NCBI GenBank assembly: GCA_001657295.1
Contig: LYSW01000041.1
Coordinates: 1-54,455, forward strand
Source of the DNA: Oceanicaulis sp. BBD 1991-10
GTDB lineage: Bacteria > Pseudomonadota > Alphaproteobacteria > Caulobacterales > Maricaulaceae
Direction: 5' to 3'
Length of the DNA: 54,455 nt
Of this stretch, positions 24,609 to 34,004 are shown piece by piece. The position numbers were made by a program, and so were the translations under genes. How positions within the stretch are numbered: position 1 is the stretch's first letter; each line of letters opens with the position of its first letter. Under the pieces are notes generated by a model that was given only the letters and a program-made list of their open reading frames with translations, had not been told where the DNA came from and made no database searches.

Positions 24609-26330
24609 ATGGTCAGATTCCGCCTGTTTCACCGATGGCGCGCGCCGCTGATCGTGGCGCTGATCGCCCTGGCGGCGGGACTTGCGGGCGTGTTCACCCT
24701 GCCGGTGCTGGATCGCGACGAAGCCCGTTTTGCGCAAGCGACGGCGCAAATGCTCCAGAGCGGCGATTTTGTCGAGATCAACTTCCTCGACGAACCGCGC
24801 AATAAAAAGCCCATCGGCATTTACTGGATGCAGGCGATCGCCGTCGCCGCCACCACGGGGGAGGCGGCCCGGGAGATCTGGGCCTACCGCCTGCCGTCCG
24901 TCCTTGGCGCCGTGCTGGCGTCCCTGTTCACCTACGCCGCCGGCCGCCGCTTATTTGGACGCCGCGCCGGATTGGCCGGCGGCGTGATATTCGCCGCCTG
25001 CATCCTCTTGGGCGCAGAGGCCGGCATCGCCAAGACGGACGCCATGCTCGCCGCAACGGCGGCGGCGGCGTTTTGGGCCATTATCGAGATTCGGTTCGCG
25101 AACGGAAGGCGGCGGGCCCGGCTCTGGGCGCTGATGGTGTGGATCGCCATGGGGATCGGCGTCTTGCTGAAGGGCCCGATCACGCCGGTCGCCGCCGCGT
25201 TGACCGTGGGCGCCATGGTGGTGTGGGAGCGGCGTTTGAACTGGGTCTGGCCGCTGGCCTGGTGGCCCGGGCCGGTCGTGGCGGCGCTGCTGGTCGCGCC
25301 GTGGCTGATCGCGATTCAGACCGCCACCGACGGCGCGTTCATACGCGAAGCCTTTTTGGGCGATCTCGGCCCGAAAATGGTGTCCGGCCACGAGAGCCAC
25401 GGCGCGCCGCCGGGCGTGCACCTGGCGCTGCTGCCCGTCCTGTTCGCCACCGCCATGCTGACCTTGCCCGCGGGTGTGAGAGCGGCGGTGATCGCGCTTC
25501 GCCACGGCGGGCGCCGGGCCCTGGCCGTCAAGCTGGCGCTGAGTTTCGCCATCCCGCTCTGGCTGGTTTTCGAGATCGCGCCGACCAAGCTGCCGCACTA
25601 TGTGCTGCCGGTTTACCCTGCGCTGGCGGCCCTGGCCGGATTGGGCGCCGTACGATGGACCGCCACGCCCGTGCTCTGGCGCTGGCTCGGCGTGCTCCTG
25701 GCTCTCGCCGGCGCCGCCCTTAGCCTGCTGCCGCTGGCCGTATTGATCGAGGTCGGAGAGGCGCCTCTGGCGGCCAGCCTCGTCACCGGCGTTCTCGTCG
25801 CGGCGTCGGCCTTGGCCGCGATTATCGCGGGGCTGCGCGCCCGCATAGGCGCCGCGCTGGTCTTGCTGGCGGTCATGGGATTGAGCTGGCATGTCGGCGC
25901 GCGCGGCGTCGTCGCGCCCGCCGCCGAGCGGATTTTCCTCTCGGTCAATGCGGCCGAGCGCGCCGAAGCGCTGCGCGTTGAGACCGGCGCCGCGCGGGTC
26001 ATATCAAGCTTCACCGAGCCCAGCTTCGCCTTTGGACTGGGCGGAGCGGTGGACTTCCTCGCGCCGGAAGCGCTTATTGAACGACAGATTGCCCCGCCGG
26101 CCGTGATCGCGATTGATTTCAGCCGCATCGAAGAGGGTGCGGCCCCGGACGCGCTCGATGATCGGCGGGCCTGGCTGGAAGCGCTCGACACGGCCGCGTG
26201 CCGCACCGACGCGGTGGCCGGGGTGAATTATTCGCGCGGGCCCGATCCTGTGCTGGTGGCGATCTACGCGCTGTGCGCCGAGCCGCCGCCGCCGGATTCC
26301 GACGCCGCGCCAACGGAGGCCGCGCCATGA
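24609..26330 (+). CDS. GT39/ArnT-like membrane glycosyltransferase
   Basis: A 573-residue polytopic protein. The N-terminal helix is followed by the catalytic loop TLPVLDRDEARFAQATAQML (the DE motif of the ArnT/PMT clan), then EPRNKKPIGIYWMQ, typical of bacterial GT39/GT83 enzymes. About ten or more hydrophobic helices follow (around 85-110, 120-150, 170-215, 235-260, 270-295, 310-420) before a soluble C-terminal domain. It transfers sugar from a polyprenyl-phosphate donor onto lipid A or another acceptor in the periplasm. An ATG at 24609 with GGAG upstream is chosen. Its stop overlaps the start of the HMG-CoA lyase gene. Confidence 0.9.
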   Translation: MVRFRLFHRWRAPLIVALIALAAGLAGVFTLPVLDRDEARFAQATAQMLQSGDFVEINFLDEPRNKKPIGIYWMQAIAVAATTGEAAREIWAYRLPSVLGAVLASLFTYAAGRRLFGRRAGLAGGVIFAACILLGAEAGIAKTDAMLAATAAAAFWAIIEIRFANGRRRARLWALMVWIAMGIGVLLKGPITPVAAALTVGAMVVWERRLNWVWPLAWWPGPVVAALLVAPWLIAIQTATDGAFIREAFLGDLGPKMVSGHESHGAPPGVHLALLPVLFATAMLTLPAGVRAAVIALRHGGRRALAVKLALSFAIPLWLVFEIAPTKLPHYVLPVYPALAALAGLGAVRWTATPVLWRWLGVLLALAGAALSLLPLAVLIEVGEAPLAASLVTGVLVAASALAAIIAGLRARIGAALVLLAVMGLSWHVGARGVVAPAAERIFLSVNAAERAEALRVETGAARVISSFTEPSFAFGLGGAVDFLAPEALIERQIAPPAVIAIDFSRIEEGAAPDALDDRRAWLEALDTAACRTDAVAGVNYSRGPDPVLVAIYALCAEPPPPDSDAAPTEAAP

Positions 26331-27223
26331 CGCGCCGAATTGATATCGTCGAAGTGGGCCCGCGCGACGGGCTGCAGAATGATCCCGCCCTGCTCGACAC
26401 GGCGGTGAAGCTGGAATTCATCGAGCGGCTGATCGCAGCGGGCGTGAAGCGCATGGAGACGGCGAGCTTCGTCAACCCCAAGCTGGTCCCCGCCATGGCC
26501 GATTCCGACGCCGTCATGGCGGCCGTCCCGCGCGGGCGATGCGCATATATCGGCCTCGCCCTGAACGAGCGCGGCATGCGCCGCGCCATCGATGCGGGCT
26601 GCGATGAAATCAATTATGTGATGGTCGCCTCGGACGGCTTCGGCAAAGCCAATCAGAACGCGACGCCGGAAGACACCGCCGACCTTCTCGACCGCATCGC
26701 CGTCCTGGCCCATGATGCGGGGATTCCCCTGTCGGCCACGATTTCCGTGGCGTTCGGCGACCCGTTTGACGGCGAGGTCGATCCAGGCCGCGTCGCCGCC
26801 CTAGCCGCCCGGGCGGAGGCGGCGGGCGTGTCCGAGATTGCACTGGGCGACACCATCGGCGTGGCCAGCCCCTACGATGTCTCACGCGCCATCGACGCGG
26901 TGCGCGGCGCGGCGCCGAAACCGCGCTTGCGTCTGCATTTTCACAATACGCGCAACACCGCCATCGCCAATGTCTATGCGGCGGTGGAGGCGGGCGTGGA
27001 CGTCATCGACGCCAGCTGCGGCGGGATCGGCGGTTGTCCCTTCGCTCCCAAAGCGACCGGCAATGTGGCGACCGAGGATGTGGTCTATCTCTTAGAGCGC
27101 GGCGGGATTGAAACCGGTCTTGATCTGGACCGCTTGATCGAGACCGCGCACTGGCTGGAGGAGGTCGCGCTCAAGCACCCGATCAGTTCGGCGCTGGCCA
27201 AGGCGGGCGGCTTTCCCGGCTGA
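26327..27223 (+). CDS. Hydroxymethylglutaryl-CoA lyase
   Basis: A 298-residue TIM-barrel lyase that cleaves HMG-CoA to acetoacetate and acetyl-CoA at the end of leucine degradation. It shows VEVGPRDGLQND at the start, ASFVNPKLVPAMAD, SVAFGDPFDGEVD, the metal motif HFHNTRNTAIAN and the catalytic-cysteine segment GGCPFAPKATGNVATED. The fit is to bacterial MvaB/YngG-type enzymes. The start overlaps the preceding glycosyltransferase stop (ATGA), an unexpected coupling of a catabolic enzyme to an envelope gene. Confidence 0.93.
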   Translation: MTRRIDIVEVGPRDGLQNDPALLDTAVKLEFIERLIAAGVKRMETASFVNPKLVPAMADSDAVMAAVPRGRCAYIGLALNERGMRRAIDAGCDEINYVMVASDGFGKANQNATPEDTADLLDRIAVLAHDAGIPLSATISVAFGDPFDGEVDPGRVAALAARAEAAGVSEIALGDTIGVASPYDVSRAIDAVRGAAPKPRLRLHFHNTRNTAIANVYAAVEAGVDVIDASCGGIGGCPFAPKATGNVATEDVVYLLERGGIETGLDLDRLIETAHWLEEVALKHPISSALAKAGGFPG

Positions 27224-27226
27224 CGG

Positions 27227-28096
27227 CTAGCGCCGCAGCATGGTGAGCAACGCGGAACGGCCCAGCAGGGCGGCGTAGATCGGGCCCGCCAGGATCAGCG
27301 CCTTCAGCCAGCCCAGCGATCCCCCGTGGCGGTGGAAATAGCGCACGAGGCCGCGCGCTTTCGCCATCTCCACCCAAACCAGGTTGACCTTGCTCGTCGA
27401 CCCGTGGTGGAGCACCGTCGCGCGCGGTTCGAAAAGCACGCCGCCGCCCAGCTTGCGGACCCGCTTGCAGATGTCCAGATCCTCGACATGGAGGAAGTAG
27501 CGTTCATCAAAACCGGCGAGCTGATCGAAACTGTTGCGAGACATCATCATCGCCGCGCCGGACACGGCCGGCACCGAGATCGCCTCCTTGGGAACGTCTT
27601 CTCGCTCATAGTGAATGTCACGGACGCCGAAGAGTTTCGACACGCCCAAAAACCCCGCGAGCGCCGTCGAAAACGTCAGCTCCCCGCGCCGCCCGCCGCG
27701 CTGCTCCTTGCCGTCGCGCCCGAGCGGGCGGCCGCCCACGATTGCGGGCTCATGGGCCAGACGAGCGGTCTCAACCAGGCGCGCCGCGGCTCCATCCAGC
27801 AGGATCGCGTCCGGATTGAGAAAGAGCAGATAGTCGGACTGGGCGATCCGCGCGCCCGCGTTGCAGCCGCGTGCGAAGCCTTGATTCTCGCCGGTATGGT
27901 GGATGAGCAAGCGATCCGATTGCGCCGCCATCGCCGAAAGCCGCGCCTCGACTTCGGGCGGATTGGCGTGATTGACCAGGATCACTTCGTCGACATTTGA
28001 ATCGCCGAGGGCCGCCTCCAGCGCCTCAAAAAGGACCGGGCCAGTGTGGTAGCTGACCATGATCACGCCAAGCGTTGGACGATCCGCAGAAGGCAC
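27227..28096 (-). CDS. GT2 glycosyltransferase, rhamnosyltransferase-like
   Basis: A 289-residue enzyme of the WbbL/RfbF-like GT2 group: GVIMVSYHTGPVLFEALEA at the start, ENQGFARGCNAGARIAQSDY, the metal site LLFLNPDAILLDG and the acceptor region GFDERYFLHVEDLDICKRVR. A C-terminal amphipathic/hydrophobic segment (LGWLKALILAGPIYAALLGR) may tether it to the membrane. These enzymes add sugars such as rhamnose to O-antigen or other cell-surface glycans. It stands alone, convergent with the HMG-CoA lyase gene. Confidence 0.9.
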   Translation of the reverse strand: MPSADRPTLGVIMVSYHTGPVLFEALEAALGDSNVDEVILVNHANPPEVEARLSAMAAQSDRLLIHHTGENQGFARGCNAGARIAQSDYLLFLNPDAILLDGAAARLVETARLAHEPAIVGGRPLGRDGKEQRGGRRGELTFSTALAGFLGVSKLFGVRDIHYEREDVPKEAISVPAVSGAAMMMSRNSFDQLAGFDERYFLHVEDLDICKRVRKLGGGVLFEPRATVLHHGSTSKVNLVWVEMAKARGLVRYFHRHGGSLGWLKALILAGPIYAALLGRSALLTMLRR

Positions 28097-28135
28097 GCGC
28101 TTACAAACCCCTCCGGCGCCCCAAATGCGCCGGCC

Positions 28136-28435
28136 CTAGACTTCCTCGCGCCGCGCTGGCTCGCGAAAGGCCCAGACCTTCCACCAGGGCGACGCGTTCC
28201 GCACCAACGGCGCGGGATCAATACCCCATGTTCCGCCGGGACGACAGCGCAGAACGCGCCCGGCCGCCAGCCAGGACCCGCGCCACAGCCCCTGCGCCTT
28301 CACCGCGCCGGCGGCGTAGCTGGAGCAGCTCGGCTCATGCCGGCACCGAACGCCGAGCGCAAAGAAAACCGGCGAGATCAGCAGCTTGTACGCACCGATC
28401 AATAGCAACCCGGCGCGTGCAGGCCATTTCGACAT
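28136..28435 (-). CDS. yidD: Membrane protein insertion efficiency factor YidD
   Basis: A 99-residue protein with an N-terminal amphipathic or hydrophobic helix and the YidD core: YKLLISPVFFALGVRCRHEP then SCSSYAAGAV, GLWRGSWLAAGRVLRCRPGG and TWGIDP. The cysteine-containing core is intact. YidD assists YidC-dependent membrane protein insertion. Here it lies away from rpmH-rnpA and near a NifU-like scaffold and envelope hydrolases, an arrangement common in alphaproteobacteria. Confidence 0.93.
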   Translation of the reverse strand: MSKWPARAGLLLIGAYKLLISPVFFALGVRCRHEPSCSSYAAGAVKAQGLWRGSWLAAGRVLRCRPGGTWGIDPAPLVRNASPWWKVWAFREPARREEV

Positions 28436-28562
28436 CTCAACCCACAGCCGAATTTCTCAGTTCCTTATTCAGCGTTCGCCCCGTCTTGTATACCCGTCAA
28501 CCGCAGGGGACATCACCCTAATATCACCCGCCGCCGACCGCATCGCAGAGCGTCAAGCCGCG

Positions 28563-29543
28563 TCAGCGGCCCCAACGCGCCCGCCAGCCGCGTTCGTCGA
28601 TATGCACGAAGGGCGGTCGCCAGGAGGTGGCGCCATATTCCCCCAGGCCGCCCAGATAGGGCGCGAAATCGGCTTGCGAGGAAAGCGACTCGACCAGGTC
28701 GTACAATGCGGCCGCATCTGCGCGGTCGATCCGGTCATCGCCGTTCAGATCATCCATCCGGCCGTCCGCATCCGCATCGATGAACACATCGGCGGCGCCG
28801 CCATAGATATGCCGGGAAAACTCCCCGTTGCCGATCGAGGCGTTATATGCGGGAGTGCGAAATCCGCTCATGATGGTGAATGTGTCAGCCCGCCACCCGC
28901 GGGCGTTGGCCGCCTCCAGCACGCGCTCGAGTTTGATGATCAGGCGTTCGCTGACGATCAGGTGCGGTGTTGAATCATCGGCCTGCTTGCACAGGAACTG
29001 GCCCAGCGTGAAGTGCGGGGAAAGCGCCACGTCGCGCAGATCTTCAGTGACTTCGGCGAAGTATTCCGGCGCGCGGTAATTCTCGTTGTCGCGATAAAGG
29101 CGGCTGGGCCAGACGCCCAGATGATAACCCTGCACATTGTCCGCGTCGGCGCGATGAAGGACCAGGAGGTTGAGCGTCTTGGTCTCGCCATCCTCGGTCT
29201 CGAATTCCAGCTGGTGGTGTCCAGGCCGTTCAGGCGCTCGCAGATCATGCTGACGCTGGAAAGCTTGAGAGGACCCGCCTCGCCGCCGGATCGGCGCGTC
29301 GCTGGACAAGGATATCTGCTGATCGGGACGGGCGAAGAGCGCAAAGACCTCGTACTCGATGACAAGGTCCCCATCCACGGTCAGCAAAAAGCCGCTGCGC
29401 CCCGGATCAAAGGCGTCGATCTGCGGCGCGGGCGCCGTCGAGCTGGATTCGTGAGACCAGGCGGGCGAGGCGGCCAGGGCGACCGTCAGGATCGCCGCAC
29501 ACGCACGCACCGCACCCATGAGCGGTGATTTTGTTTCAGTCAC
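28563..29543 (-). CDS. Exported M15A/DUF882-type peptidase with Ca-loop motif
   Basis: A 326-residue periplasmic protein: signal peptide (cleavage about residue 30, ASPAWS), an N-terminal beta domain, then a zinc DD-/LD-carboxypeptidase-like domain with HFTLGQFLCKQ, IMSGFRTPAYNASIG, SRHIYGGAADVFID and FVHIDERGWRARWG. The His-x6-Asp and final His-x-Asp supply the metal ligands. Between them is an acidic loop pair (DADADGRMDDLN, NGDDRIDRAD) resembling EF-hand/dockerin calcium loops. It probably trims peptidoglycan peptides. The adjacent L,D-transpeptidase gene supports a cell-wall role. Confidence 0.85.
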   Translation of the reverse strand: MTETKSPLMGAVRACAAILTVALAASPAWSHESSSTAPAPQIDAFDPGRSGFLLTVDGDLVIEYEVFALFARPDQQISLSSDAPIRRRGGSSQAFQRQHDLRAPERPGHHQLEFETEDGETKTLNLLVLHRADADNVQGYHLGVWPSRLYRDNENYRAPEYFAEVTEDLRDVALSPHFTLGQFLCKQADDSTPHLIVSERLIIKLERVLEAANARGWRADTFTIMSGFRTPAYNASIGNGEFSRHIYGGAADVFIDADADGRMDDLNGDDRIDRADAAALYDLVESLSSQADFAPYLGGLGEYGATSWRPPFVHIDERGWRARWGR

Positions 29544-29552
29544 TGACGCAGG

Positions 29553-31134
29553 CTACTCCAAGAGCGGCGGACTTGCGTCCAGTGCCGCGAGCACCCCCCC
29601 GTCGCGCTCATATAGGTCGTCCAAAAACCGCAAACCACCCCCTGGCGTCGGCTCTATGGTGAAGTAGAGCACATGGACCGGCACGCGTTCGGCGAGCACG
29701 ACCGGCGTTTCAAGACCATCCTCAAGCGTTTCGGCGATGCGGTCAGCATTCCATCCGGGTGTTTCCGCAAGCGCCCATTCGGTCAGCGCAAGCGCGTCCT
29801 GGACGCGGACGCAGCCTGAGGAGAAATCCCGGCGCGTGCTCGAACAATGCCTGATCGGGCGTGTCATGCAGATAAACGCTGTGCGGGTTGGGAAAGATCA
29901 GCTTGACGCGGCCCAGCGCATTAAGCGGGCCCGGCGCCTGGCGGAGGCGGTAGGGAAAATCACCGGCGGTGAAGGCATTCCAGTCGATCGTGGCCGGATC
30001 CACCTCCTCGCCCGCTTCATCAAGCACGTGAAAGCCCAGCCGTTCGACCGCGTCGGGATCGCGTTGAAAGGCCGGCAGCTTGTCCAGCACCGCCAGACGA
30101 TGGGGCGTCTCCCACCACGGATTGAGGACAATGTAGGTGATCACGCCGGAGAACACCGGCGTGCGCCGGTAGGTGCAGCCGATAATGACATTGTGACGGC
30201 GCTCCACCCCGCCTTCGGCCCAGGCTTCCAGCTGGAAGCCGGCGAGGTTCACCCGAATATGCCGCCGGCCCAGCGCGTGAGGCAGCCAGCGCCAGCGCTC
30301 CATATTGACCCGGAGCCTGTCGATGCGCGCGGCGGCGGGCATGTTCAACATCGCCAGCGTCCGGCCGCCGACCAGGCCGTCCGCCTCCAGGGCCGAGCGC
30401 GCTTGGAACGCCCGTACGGCGTCCGCCAGCATTTCGTCGTAGAGCTCAGGATCGACCGCCTCCGCCTGCGGCGCGGCCTCCTCGCCGGACGGCAGCGTCG
30501 GCAGGGACGGGATCAGCCGGGCGCGAAGCTGGCGCACGCGCGGGTCCACATCGCCCGGGCGCAGCACCGGCCCGTCCTCAATCACCGGCCAGGGTCCGGC
30601 CTCGGCGACCAGCCGATAGAGCGCGAGCGCCTGGCGCAGGGCCTGGTATTCACGATTGGATGGCGCCAGCGCTTCAAGACTGGCCGCCACCGCGCCGGTG
30701 GACAGGGCCGAATTGAGATAAGCGCCCAGATCCCGGTCCGGGTGGCCCGCCGTCCAGTCCGGTTCGACGCTGGTGGGATCAAGCCGCCCGAATTCGAGAT
30801 GCGCGGCCAAAGTGAGATAGGCGTCGGTGGCGAGCGCGTCGAGCGCCCGGTCCGGCCGATGCGGATTGCCGACCAGCAGACGTTCGAGATGATAATCGGC
30901 AGGCGTCAGGCCGTGCGTTTCTGCGTTTTCGATCGCACCGATCAGCGCGCTATAGCGGGCGGCATGGCCCGGGCCGGTCCAGGCGAGCGCGCCGCCGCGC
31001 AACGCATAAAAGGCCGCAACCTGGTCGCAAGCCCGGCAAGGCGGCGCCGCCTCTTCATTGCGCGCGGATTGCGCCACCGCCGAAGACACCAACGCCAGAG
31101 CCAAGAAGCTCGCTGTCCAAAACCGACCCGACAT
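29553..31134 (-). pseudogene. YcbB-type L,D-transpeptidase, frameshifted before the active site
   Basis: The first frame (start 31134) encodes a signal peptide (MSGRFWTASFLALALVSSAV), the YcbB scaffold, a peptidoglycan-binding motif (DAVRAFQARSALEADGLVGG) and most of the YkuD catalytic domain up to HSVYLHDTPDQALFEHA, then runs out of frame to a stop at 29743. The active-site segment RRDFSSGCVRVQDALALTEW and the C-terminus are in a second frame ending at 29553. The break is near 29831-29836 in a CGCG tract; two missing bases would restore EHARRDFSSGC. L,D-transpeptidases form 3-3 cross-links or attach proteins to peptidoglycan. Either sequencing error or a recent null allele. Confidence 0.88.
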
Positions 31135-31143
31135 GCGGCCAGC

Positions 31144-31581
31144 CTAGCGCGCGGCCGCCTTCTCGTCTTGCGTCAAAGCCGCGATCGCCGCCTCGTACGC
31201 CAGAAGAATCGAGCCGTGGCGCTGGCGGTAGGGAGCGGCGGGTCCAAGGACCTCAAGCTCTGCGAAACGGCCTGACGGCGGCGGCCCGCCCGCCTGCAGC
31301 ATGGCCTTGAGCGCATCACGCGCCGCGACGATCTCCTGAAGGTCCGCCCCGACCGCATTGCGCGCAAACACGCTGGCGCTGGCCTGGCCCAGGGCGCAGG
31401 CCTGCACCTCCAGGCCCAGATCCGTGATCCGGCCGGCGTCGCCGATCTTGACGTCCAGGGTCAGTTCCGAGCCGCAGATGCGCGAGACCTTGTGCGCGCT
31501 GGCGTGCGGCGCGTCGAGCCGTCCGATATGGGGAATATCGGCGGCGAGCTCGAGGACGCGGTTGGAATACGGGTCGGACAT
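31144..31581 (-). CDS. NifU/IscU-like iron-sulfur cluster scaffold protein
   Basis: A 145-residue IscU/NifU-N fold protein of the alphaproteobacterial type. Cysteines lie in VSRICGSELTLDVKI and LEVQACALGQASASVFARNA. The third IscU cysteine is replaced by the RHGSILLAYEA ending characteristic of this subgroup. It is annotated as an Fe-S scaffold but is distinct from the main SUF/ISC scaffold; exact role is unknown. The ATG at 31581 is preferred to 31605. It sits between cysS and the transpeptidase gene. Confidence 0.85.
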   Translation of the reverse strand: MSDPYSNRVLELAADIPHIGRLDAPHASAHKVSRICGSELTLDVKIGDAGRITDLGLEVQACALGQASASVFARNAVGADLQEIVAARDALKAMLQAGGPPPSGRFAELEVLGPAAPYRQRHGSILLAYEAAIAALTQDEKAAAR

Positions 31582-31633
31582 GGGGCTTATGTGGTCGCAC
31601 ACCACCTCGCCGCCAAGGCGGGACCGGCGGCGC

Positions 31634-33022
31634 CTACCCCTTCATCCGCCATGTCGTGCCCTCCGGGCCGTCTTCGGCCTGCACGCCCTTCGCCGTCAAT
31701 TCGTCGCGAATGGCGTCGGCGCGGGCGAAGTCCTTGGCTTTGCGCGCTTCGGCGCGTTCGGTGAGCAGGCGGTCGATCTGCGCGCATTCCTCGTCGCTCA
31801 CGCTGTCCAGCCCGAACCAGGCGTCCGGATTGGACTTGAACAGACCGAGCAGCTGCCCGGCGGCGAGCAATTCACCCTTGGCTTGCGCTTGAGCGTCGAC
31901 CGTCTCCGCCTTGTTGGCGCGGCCGGCGATCTCAAACAGGGCGGCGAGCGCCTTGGGCGTGTTGAGGTCGTCCGCCAGCGCCGTCATCACGCCCGCTGGC
32001 GGCGCGACATCCGCGGCGTCGACAGACTTCAGGCGCCGCAGCACGCCGTAGAGCCGGTCCAGCGATTTTTGAGCCCGCTCAATCAGCGCGGCGGTCCAGT
32101 CCAGCGGCGCGCGATACTGGCCTGACAACAGGCCGTAGCGGATCGCCTCGCCCCGGACGCCCTGATCCAGCATGGCGTGAACGGTGACCACATTGCCCTC
32201 CGACTTCGACATCTTCTCGTCCTCCATGGAGAGAAAGCCGTTGTGAAGCCAGTAATTGGCCAGCGGCGCACCGTGATGGGCGCAGGTGGACTGGGCGATT
32301 TCATTTTCATGGTGCGGGAAGACCAGGTCGATGCCGCCGCCATGGATGTCGATGGTTTCGCCCAGGCTCGTTTCGATCATCGCCGAGCATTCGATATGCC
32401 AGCCGGGCCGCCCCGGGCCGAAGGGGCTGTCCCACGCCGGATCGCCAGGCTTGGACGGCTTCCACAGCACGAAATCGGCCGGATCTTTTTTATAGGGCGC
32501 GACTTCGACGCGGGCGCCGGCGAGCATGTCGTCGAGGGAGCGGCGCGAAAAGGCGCCGTATGTCTCTGAGGCCGCAACTGAAAACAGGACATGGCCTTCG
32601 GCCGCATAAGCGAAGCCGTCTGCGATCAGGCGCTCGATGAAGGCGATGATGTCGGCCATCGCGCCGGTGGCGGTCGGCTCGAACGTCTTCGGCAAAACAT
32701 TCAGCGCCGCCGCATCCTGGTGATAGATGCGAGTGAAACGCTCAGTGATCACATTGATCCCGACGCCTTCCTGCGCGGCGGCGGCGTTGATCTTGTCGTC
32801 CACGTCGGTGAAGTTTCGCGAAAACAACACCTTGTCTTCGCCGTAAACATGGCGGAGCAGCCGGAATAACACGTCGAAGACGACCTCTGGACGGAAATTG
32901 CCCACATGGGCGGGCGCATAGACCGTGGGCCCGCACACATACATCGTCACCCGGTTCTCATCGATTGGAACGAAGGCGCGCTTACGGCGCGCGGCAGTGT
33001 CGTACAGGACAAGATCGGTCAT
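31634..33022 (-). CDS. cysS: Cysteinyl-tRNA synthetase
   Basis: A 462-residue class I aminoacyl-tRNA synthetase. The zinc/HIGH region is [19 protein letters not shown] (Cys30), followed by [16 protein letters not shown], the zinc ligands in GWHIECSAM and [11 protein letters not shown], and [12 protein letters not shown] for ATP binding. The C-terminal domain is complete. It charges tRNA-Cys in the cytoplasm. The start is taken as the ATG at 33022 (a GTG at 33025 is adjacent). The gap of about 280 bases to divergent folE holds both promoters but no further gene. Confidence 0.97.
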   Translation of the reverse strand: MTDLVLYDTAARRKRAFVPIDENRVTMYVCGPTVYAPAHVGNFRPEVVFDVLFRLLRHVYGEDKVLFSRNFTDVDDKINAAAAQEGVGINVITERFTRIYHQDAAALNVLPKTFEPTATGAMADIIAFIERLIADGFAYAAEGHVLFSVAASETYGAFSRRSLDDMLAGARVEVAPYKKDPADFVLWKPSKPGDPAWDSPFGPGRPGWHIECSAMIETSLGETIDIHGGGIDLVFPHHENEIAQSTCAHHGAPLANYWLHNGFLSMEDEKMSKSEGNVVTVHAMLDQGVRGEAIRYGLLSGQYRAPLDWTAALIERAQKSLDRLYGVLRRLKSVDAADVAPPAGVMTALADDLNTPKALAALFEIAGRANKAETVDAQAQAKGELLAAGQLLGLFKSNPDAWFGLDSVSDEECAQIDRLLTERAEARKAKDFARADAIRDELTAKGVQAEDGPEGTTWRMKG

Positions 33023-33302
33023 CACGCAGCTTTCACGTATGCGGGAGATGGCCGGCGACGCGTTTGCGGGCCGGGATCAGCCGGTCTACAACAGCGCTGC
33101 GTTCAAAAAAAGGACGGCTTTCCATTTGGAATTCCAGGTGAGCCTCCTATCTAAGCGCCGACGCACAATTCACCTTGTGCGCGTACAACGAGATCTAGAC
33201 CCGGCGCGCGCCGGGGGCCGACCCGCCCCGACCCGCTGGATCCGGAAACCGGTACTTCGCAGCGCTCTGCGCTGCGCCCGTCAACGAAAGGATCCGCGTT
33301 CC

Positions 33303-33929
33303 ATGGACGCCATGACCGATAAAAACACCCTCGCCGTCGTCTCTGACGAGGTGACCCGCCCGACCCGCGAAGAAGCCGAAGAAGCCGTGCGCACCCTGCT
33401 GCGCTGGGCCGGCGATAATCCCAACCGTGAAGGTCTGATTGAAACGCCCAAGCGTGTCGCGAAGGCCTATGAAGAATGGTTCCGCGGCTATCAAGAAGAC
33501 CCCAAGGAAATTCTCGGCAAGCGCTTTGAAGACGTTCAGGGCTATGACGACATGGTCATGCTGACCCATATCGACGTGGAGTCGCACTGCGAACACCATA
33601 TCGCGCCGATCATCGGCACGGCCTGCGTCGCGTATCTGCCGGACCGGGCCGTAGTCGGCATCTCCAAGATCGCCAAGGTCGTCGAAGCGTTCTCCAAGCG
33701 GCTGCAGACCCAGGAGACCATGACCGCCCAGATCGCCGACGCGATCGAGGAAGCGATGAACCCGCGCGGCGTGGCGATCTTCGTCGACGCCAAGCATCAG
33801 TGCATGACCACGCGCGGCGTGCATCATCCCAACGTATCGACGATCACCACGACCTTCACCGGCGAGTTCAAAGCCAATCCGGAACTGCGCCAGCGCTTCA
33901 TGAGCCTGTGCGAGCAGTCCAAACGCTAG
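33303..33929 (+). CDS. folE: GTP cyclohydrolase I
   Basis: A 208-residue enzyme converting GTP to dihydroneopterin triphosphate, the first step of tetrahydrofolate synthesis. The zinc site is visible as SHCEHHIAP (C96, H99) and QCMTTRGV (C167), with [20 protein letters not shown] and [11 protein letters not shown] conserved. The ATG at 33303 with AAAGGA upstream is chosen; the longer frame from 32925 crosses the promoter region. A strong terminator follows, and immediately beyond it lies the large SIR2-STAND gene rather than hisI, which often follows folE in the class. Confidence 0.97.
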   Translation: MDAMTDKNTLAVVSDEVTRPTREEAEEAVRTLLRWAGDNPNREGLIETPKRVAKAYEEWFRGYQEDPKEILGKRFEDVQGYDDMVMLTHIDVESHCEHHIAPIIGTACVAYLPDRAVVGISKIAKVVEAFSKRLQTQETMTAQIADAIEEAMNPRGVAIFVDAKHQCMTTRGVHHPNVSTITTTFTGEFKANPELRQRFMSLCEQSKR

Positions 33930-33950
33930 GCCGAGACCGGCATGTAAATG

Positions 33951-33985
33951 AAAAGCCCGGGAGCGACGCTCCCGGGCTTTTTGGT
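33951..33985 (+). terminator. Rho-independent terminator of folE (hairpin copy 1)
   Basis: AAAAGCCCGGGAGC (33951-33964) pairs perfectly with GCTCCCGGGCTTTT (33968-33981) around loop GAC and runs into a T tract. It ends folE and could also act on the convergent large gene, whose stop codon is only about 20 bases further on. Confidence 0.93.
33955..33979. repeat. 25-bp hairpin repeat, left copy
   Basis: The 25 bases at 33955-33979 (GCCCGGGAGC stem, GAC loop, GCTCCCGGGC, TT) are identical to 39543-39567, including the loop. The two copies flank the SIR2-STAND gene on both sides, which may mark an insertion or duplication boundary (inference). Confidence 0.7.
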
Positions 33986-34004
33986 TTTCGGTTCGCAACG
34001 ATGG

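Noticed and set aside
24951-25892. Minus-strand open frame (313 codons) opposite the GT39 gene
   Set aside because: Gln/Gly/Arg-rich shadow of a membrane protein gene.
29737-31275. Long open frame (512 codons) on the plus strand opposite the L,D-transpeptidase
   Set aside because: Arg/Gln-rich translation without any domain pattern; it is the antisense shadow of a conserved gene in GC-rich DNA.
33183-33290. Palindromic GC-rich elements upstream of folE (CGGCGCGCGCCG and GCAGCGCTCTGCGCTGC), considered as a riboswitch
   Set aside because: No conserved riboswitch core seen; short GC palindromes are frequent here. A covariance-model search would be needed.
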